NCBI GenBank assembly: GCA_945787305.1
Contig: CALZIH010000212.1
Span: 1-9,368, forward strand
DNA: 9,368 nucleotides
Reading direction: 5' to 3'
Origin: an uncultured Desulfobulbaceae bacterium
Lineage (GTDB): Bacteria > Desulfobacterota > Desulfobulbia > Desulfobulbales > Desulfobulbaceae
Position 1 is the first letter of the stretch; each line of letters starts with the position of its first letter. Position numbers and translations under genes: made by a program. Positions 7,305 through 9,368 of this stretch are shown one piece after another. The notes under the pieces are model-generated. The model did no database searches. It had not been told where the DNA came from and worked only from the letters and a program-made list of their open reading frames with translations.

Positions 7305-7320
7305 GAACGTTTCCTGGGGG
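7227..7320. repeat. 46-bp tandem direct duplication covering the bamA start region
   Basis: Positions 7227-7274 and 7273-7320 are identical over 48 bases, so the unit is 46 bp and is present about two times with no mismatch. Each unit contains the bamA Shine-Dalgarno (AGGA at 7266-7269 and 7312-7315), an ATG 7 nt later (codons ending at 7256 and 7302), and the first codons for Gln-Leu repeats. Each also has a 10-bp palindrome AGTTGCAACT just after the ATG. Perfect identity suggests a recent event, such as replication slippage, or an assembly artefact. Confidence 0.97.
7266..7269 (-). promoter_or_regulatory. Shine-Dalgarno of bamA (downstream copy)
   Basis: AGGA on the minus strand lies 7 nt before the ATG at 7258 and fixes the bamA start. 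The surrounding context, CAGGAAACGTTC, is identical in the upstream copy at 7312-7315. Confidence 0.75.
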
Positions 7321-7392
7321 TATGTGTCGTTGATTGAGTTTGATTGGAGACTTTTGGACAGCGGTATCCAGTCCATAAATGAATCAGGCGTC

Positions 7393-7420
7393 ATTATGCC
7401 ATGTTCAGGGAAAATTGCAA
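7393..7420 (-). promoter_or_regulatory. Candidate sigma-70 promoter for bamA-mfd-yrfG
   Basis: On the minus strand, TTGCAA (7415-7420, 4 of 6 to the -35 consensus) is followed after 16 bp by CATAAT (7393-7398, 5 of 6 to the -10 consensus). A TG one base before the latter gives an extended -10. Transcription would begin near 7386, giving a leader of about 128 nt that contains both copies of the duplicated start region. It sits just after the plsC stop at 7425, so bamA could be expressed apart from the upstream genes. This is assigned by eye only. Confidence 0.5.
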
Positions 7421-7424
7421 TGGA

Positions 7425-8186
7425 TTATGACTCGGATGCTTCTTGAATTGCCATGGCTGGGAGGTGTTGTTTATCCAGAAGTTCGGCAACCCGATCATGA
7501 AGGACTGTGGCAAGTTTCTGTTTGTCTTTTGGGTTGTAATCAGCGGTAGGGATAGGCTTACCGATACGAATAACGATTTCACCGCCTTTTGGCAGTAATT
7601 TACCCTTGGGCAATATTGAGGAAGCGTTATTGAAGCCAATAGGGACAACCGGCACTCCCGATTTTATAGCGAGGAGGATGGCACCGGCTTTGAATGGTTG
7701 TAACGTGCCGTTCTGACTACGAGTCCCTTCAGGGAAAATGAGAACTGAGCTGCCGTCGCTGATACGCTGGGCGGCCTGGGAAAGGCTTTTGAGCGCTTCT
7801 CGTCCCCGGGAACGATCGATTGAGATGTAGCCGACTTTGCGCATGGCCCGGCCAAAGATGGGAATGTTAAAGAGCTCTTTTTTGGCAATCCATCTGAAGT
7901 CATGGGGGAAATAGGCCTGAAAACTGTAGATGTCGAACTGGCTGGTATGGTTGCCGGCAAAGACATAGGTCGCCTGTTTGTCAAGATACTCCGTCCCGCT
8001 TACCCGTATGGTTACACCTGCAATTCTGGTTAAAATCCTGGCCCATGCCCTTGGGTACCGTTGCGCTTGCGTGGCGGACCTGTTCAGGAAAAAGGTGTCA
8101 AGGATGGCCAGCACGCAGACTGTAAACGTTAACAAGGGGATTGTGAGAAGAAAGAGCAAGGATCGGAGAAGTTGCAATGGCGTCAT
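7425..8186 (-). CDS. plsC: 1-acyl-sn-glycerol-3-phosphate acyltransferase (PlsC family)
   Basis: The predicted role is to acylate lysophosphatidic acid to phosphatidic acid at the inner membrane, the second acylation of phospholipid synthesis. The 253-residue length is usual. A hydrophobic N-terminal anchor spans about residues 9-34. The four acyltransferase blocks are all present: NHTSQFD (catalytic His80 and Asp85, HX4D), GRAMRKVGYISIDRS (112-126), FPEGTRS (151-157, phosphate binding) and VPVVPIG (178-184). The start ATG is 12 bp after the epimerase stop and has no good Shine-Dalgarno (CCCCCTCTTTCC before it), suggesting translational coupling. Members of this superfamily also acylate other lipids, including ornithine lipids, so the exact acceptor is inferred. 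Confidence 0.92.
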   Translation of the reverse strand: MTPLQLLRSLLFLLTIPLLTFTVCVLAILDTFFLNRSATQAQRYPRAWARILTRIAGVTIRVSGTEYLDKQATYVFAGNHTSQFDIYSFQAYFPHDFRWIAKKELFNIPIFGRAMRKVGYISIDRSRGREALKSLSQAAQRISDGSSVLIFPEGTRSQNGTLQPFKAGAILLAIKSGVPVVPIGFNNASSILPKGKLLPKGGEIVIRIGKPIPTADYNPKDKQKLATVLHDRVAELLDKQHLPAMAIQEASES

Positions 8187-8198
8187 GGAAAGAGGGGG

Positions 8199-9350
8199 TT
8201 ATTGTTTGTCCTGAACATCGACAAAGGGTGCGGTCGAATCGGCGTGGATGGAGTTGAGTAAGTCTCTTGGATTGAAACGGAAGTCATCTTCCAGGTCATT
8301 ACAGCCGAAAAACTCTTCGTTAAAGGTGGTGATAAGGTTGAGGTGTCCCCAGCGAGTCAGGTAATAGATGACCAGTTTGGGCAAAGCTGTAATGACGGTC
8401 TCATCGGGAAAGGGATCGACAAAGCTTGACTCCTCAAGCTTGTCGCTGCTCAGTGTCTGTGGTTTGTAGAAGCTTTCCAAAAACATTAACTCCGGCGGCA
8501 GTCGCACCCCAATGCCAAACCAGTTCAGGGCCTTTGCCAGTCGTTCAAGAAAATATTTACCGGAACGGATCACCGGATAGGGGAAATAAATCTCGTTTGG
8601 TCTTTTGAGCTCCAGATAGGAGCGAATAGTAAGGATGAGCTCGTCCAGGGCTATGGGGTCTTTGTCGACGAAATGGTAGGTCTCTCCTGAGAATTCTTCC
8701 CTGTGGTCGAGCGCATGGTGGACAAGATAGGGGAGTTTGTTGGCATTGGTGTAGGAGTGTTGGATACCTTTTTTAGTAAACAGAAAGGGCATGGACTCAT
8801 CGGCAATGGTGAAAAACAGACGGTGAAACCCCTGGATTTTATGATCATGCTCTCCATAGACGATGGCCAGTCGAATAACCGTATAATCAAGGCCCTGCTG
8901 TTTGCCCATGTATTTTAACGTGCGCTCGCTCATGAGCTTTGATTTAGCGTAGTTGCTCAGGTGGGGCGATAAGGGCAGGTGGTCCTCTTCGGTCAGGTTC
9001 TCGCCGCTGGGAAGTGTGGAGGCGGAACTCATGTGGATATACGGAATGTTGAGAGCGCAGCAGGCCCGTGCCAGGTTGACCGTACCCAGGTAGTTGACTT
9101 CAAAAGCGAGCTGGGCGTCACTGTCCAGGGCAGCCATGGCTGTGTTGATAACAAAATCAGGACGAACCCGTCGCAGGTACGCCTTGATATCTTCCGCCAT
9201 GCGAATGGAAAGCTTTTTTGAGCTCGGAGCCCGGATGTCTATAACGTCGGCTGTTTTCGTCTTGAAATAATGGGCCAGCGTGCCTCCAATTAGACCAGAA
9301 CCACCGATGAGAACCCCAAGTCGTTTTTTTTTCTGTGCTGCCTGAACCAT
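8199..9350 (-). CDS. NAD-dependent epimerase/dehydratase-like protein (extended SDR)
   Basis: This 383-residue Rossmann-fold protein has GGSGLIGG at 16-23 (the GxxGxxG dinucleotide-binding loop), VINTAMAALDSD and FEVNYLGTVNLARAC (cofactor-pocket region). The catalytic set is Ser108/Ser109 (HMSSAST), Tyr134 and Lys138 (YAKSK). The first 150 residues resemble RmlD/GalE-type sugar-nucleotide enzymes. A VIRLAIVYGEHD strand follows, as in the 3-beta-HSD/epimerase group. The C-terminal 130 or so residues (from about YFPYPVIRSG) match nothing I recognise and may set substrate specificity. The Tyr-xxx-Lys is intact, so it should be an active oxidoreductase; the substrate is unknown, with a nucleotide sugar or a lipid-linked compound both possible given the plsC neighbour. 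The ATG at 9350 has only a weak GAGA-type ribosome site. An A9 run in the mRNA lies at codons 7-9 (Lys-Lys-Lys). Confidence 0.85.
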   Translation of the reverse strand: MVQAAQKKKRLGVLIGGSGLIGGTLAHYFKTKTADVIDIRAPSSKKLSIRMAEDIKAYLRRVRPDFVINTAMAALDSDAQLAFEVNYLGTVNLARACCALNIPYIHMSSASTLPSGENLTEEDHLPLSPHLSNYAKSKLMSERTLKYMGKQQGLDYTVIRLAIVYGEHDHKIQGFHRLFFTIADESMPFLFTKKGIQHSYTNANKLPYLVHHALDHREEFSGETYHFVDKDPIALDELILTIRSYLELKRPNEIYFPYPVIRSGKYFLERLAKALNWFGIGVRLPPELMFLESFYKPQTLSSDKLEESSFVDPFPDETVITALPKLVIYYLTRWGHLNLITTFNEEFFGCNDLEDDFRFNPRDLLNSIHADSTAPFVDVQDKQ

Positions 9351-9368
9351 TGTGTCTCAGGTTAAAGG

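Noticed and set aside
7227..7320. Start of a CRISPR array or an insertion-sequence target duplication
   Set aside because: There are only two head-to-tail units with no spacer and no transposase or inverted repeats between them; a plain tandem duplication explains it.

Overview
The window looks like ordinary chromosomal DNA of a Gram-negative bacterium. An outer-membrane assembly factor (BamA), a phosphatidic-acid-type acyltransferase and Mfd all sit on one strand. The style of BamA (a roughly 130-residue domain ahead of the POTRA repeats, and a 'TKDS' / 'ASQIIKDSE' type barrel) resembles Desulfobacterota, perhaps a Desulfobulbales-like sulfate reducer. That placement is an inference from remembered family resemblance, not from a search.

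Layout from left to right: the 3' end of a lysine-rich hypothetical gene on the + strand (about 2-277); a strong, probably two-way hairpin terminator (about 312-350); then a long run of minus-strand genes read right to left. In transcription order these are an NAD-binding epimerase/dehydratase-like protein (9350-8199), a PlsC-type acyltransferase (8186-7425), a 166-bp gap with a good promoter candidate and a 46-bp tandem duplication, bamA (7258-4665, broken), mfd (4653-1111) and a YrfG-like HAD nucleotidase (1084-371). Spacings are short: 12 bp between epimerase and plsC, 11 bp between bamA and mfd, 26 bp between mfd and the HAD gene. This suggests an epimerase-plsC unit and a bamA-mfd-HAD unit with its own promoter, both reading towards the shared terminator.

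The notable part is bamA. First, its reading frame is broken near 5317-5324. Comparison with the usual BamA barrel suggests not a single-base slip but loss of roughly 85-91 bp, about one beta-hairpin. Second, the translation start region is tandemly duplicated with a 46-bp period, so Shine-Dalgarno and ATG occur twice. Because 46 is not a multiple of three, the upstream ATG opens a 51-codon frame that overlaps the true bamA start out of frame. Two independent lesions in a normally essential gene point to a decaying bamA copy with an intact one elsewhere, to a real but odd regulatory state, or to sequence/assembly error. I saw no CRISPR array, tRNA, rRNA, insertion sequence or recognisable novel defence or mobile system.
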